A DNA stretch of 6,580 bases from positions 1 through 6,580 of the forward strand of contig JBBSPY010000184.1 of assembly GCA_038258415.1 (NCBI GenBank), in the 5' to 3' direction. The position numbers were made by a program, and so were the translations under genes. Numbering within the stretch: the stretch's first letter is position 1; each line of letters begins with the position of its first letter. Shown one piece after another: positions 6,233-6,580 of the stretch. The notes under the pieces were generated by a model. That model did no database searches. It saw nothing but the letters and a program-made list of their open reading frames with translations, and was not told the origin of the DNA. Source of the stretch: Schlegelella_A sp038258415. GTDB lineage: Bacteria > Pseudomonadota > Gammaproteobacteria > Burkholderiales > Burkholderiaceae_C.

Positions 6233-6580
6233 TCAGCGCGCCGGCTGCATCCTTCCGCGCATCGCCAGAAGGCGCTCGACGCGCTCCTCGGTCGACGGGT
6301 GTGTCGAGAACAACGTGCGCAGGCCGCCACCCGACAGCGGGTTCATGATCATCATCTGCGCCGTCGCGGGGTTGCGCTCGACGGTCGGAAACGGCGTGCC
6401 CTTGGCGTAGGCCGAGATTTTCTGCAGCGCCGACGCGAGCGCCTCCGGGTCGCCGGAGATCTCGGCGCCGCCGCGGTCGGCCTCGAACTCGCGGGCACGG
6501 CTGATCGCCATCTGGATCAGGCTCGCGGCGATCGGCGCGAGGAACGCGACGGCGAGGCCGGCGATCGGGTTGGAGGTCCG
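6233..6580 (-). CDS. htpX: HtpX-like M48 membrane metalloprotease, C-terminal part
   Basis: HtpX-type M48 proteases are zinc endopeptidases of the inner membrane with a cytoplasmic active site that degrade damaged membrane proteins. The last 115 residues are in the window, open at base 6580. The fragment starts with a hydrophobic segment, NPIAGLAVAFLAPIAASLIQ, that matches an HtpX membrane helix. It is followed by the conserved ISRAREFEADRGGAEISG, whose REF glutamate is the third zinc ligand of the family. Next come ALASALQKI, NPATAQMMIMNPLSGGG and the C-terminal FSTHPSTEERVERL. The HExxH helix that supplies the other zinc ligands lies outside the window, so catalytic competence cannot be checked. 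It differs from the E. coli version and resembles that of many other proteobacteria. Another M48B subfamily member is possible but less likely. Confidence 0.93.
   Translation of the reverse strand, partial: RTSNPIAGLAVAFLAPIAASLIQMAISRAREFEADRGGAEISGDPEALASALQKISAYAKGTPFPTVERNPATAQMMIMNPLSGGGLRTLFSTHPSTEERVERLLAMRGRMQPAR

Noticed and set aside
6172..6330. Longer N-terminus for the lipoprotein, starting at 6330
   Set aside because: It would overlap the M48 protease gene and put an Arg/Ser-rich stretch ahead of a textbook lipoprotein signal. Starting at 6171 explains the hydrophobic segment and lipobox.

Overview
This 6.6 kb stretch is very GC-rich (about 70% by eye), densely coded chromosomal DNA. 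It looks like a betaproteobacterium of the Burkholderiales or Rhodocyclales type. The phosphoglycerate kinase and pyruvate kinase read like betaproteobacterial enzymes (LLENCR and GGSKVSTK in Pgk, the pgk-then-pyk order), and the HtpX fragment is of the non-enteric proteobacterial kind. The taxonomic call is inference from recalled family resemblance, not from a search.

Layout. (1) Bases 1-2626, minus strand: a glycolytic pair, pgk (2626-1409) followed by pyk (1412 to beyond base 1). Their stop and start overlap as ATGA, so they are almost certainly one translationally coupled transcript. Together they are the two ATP-forming steps of lower glycolysis. (2) 2627-2759: a 133-base divergent control region. 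It holds a perfect 12-base palindrome overlapping a -10-like box for pgk, three TTCAC/GTGAA pentamers (two of which form a bulged inverted repeat), and a good Shine-Dalgarno for the rightward gene. (3) 2760-5831, plus strand: one large gene for an exported, cysteine-free 1023-residue protein. Its order is signal peptide, VIT domain, vWA-like domain with a near-complete MIDAS, disordered linker, TPR-like helices and a YfaP-like (DUF2135) C-terminal domain. This is the least understood and most interesting gene here. (4) 5836-6171, minus strand: a small lipoprotein of unknown function that ends four bases from the convergent VIT gene. (5) 6233 to beyond 6580, minus strand: the C-terminal part of an HtpX-like M48 membrane metalloprotease, 61 bases upstream of the lipoprotein gene and in the same direction.

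The glycolytic pair is core metabolism. The other three products all belong to the cell envelope: an exported VIT/vWA protein, a probable inner-membrane lipoprotein and a membrane protease. Nothing in the sequence directly ties them into one system. I see no mobile element, CRISPR array, tRNA or rRNA. The long open frames on the opposite strands are shadows of GC-rich coding sequence.
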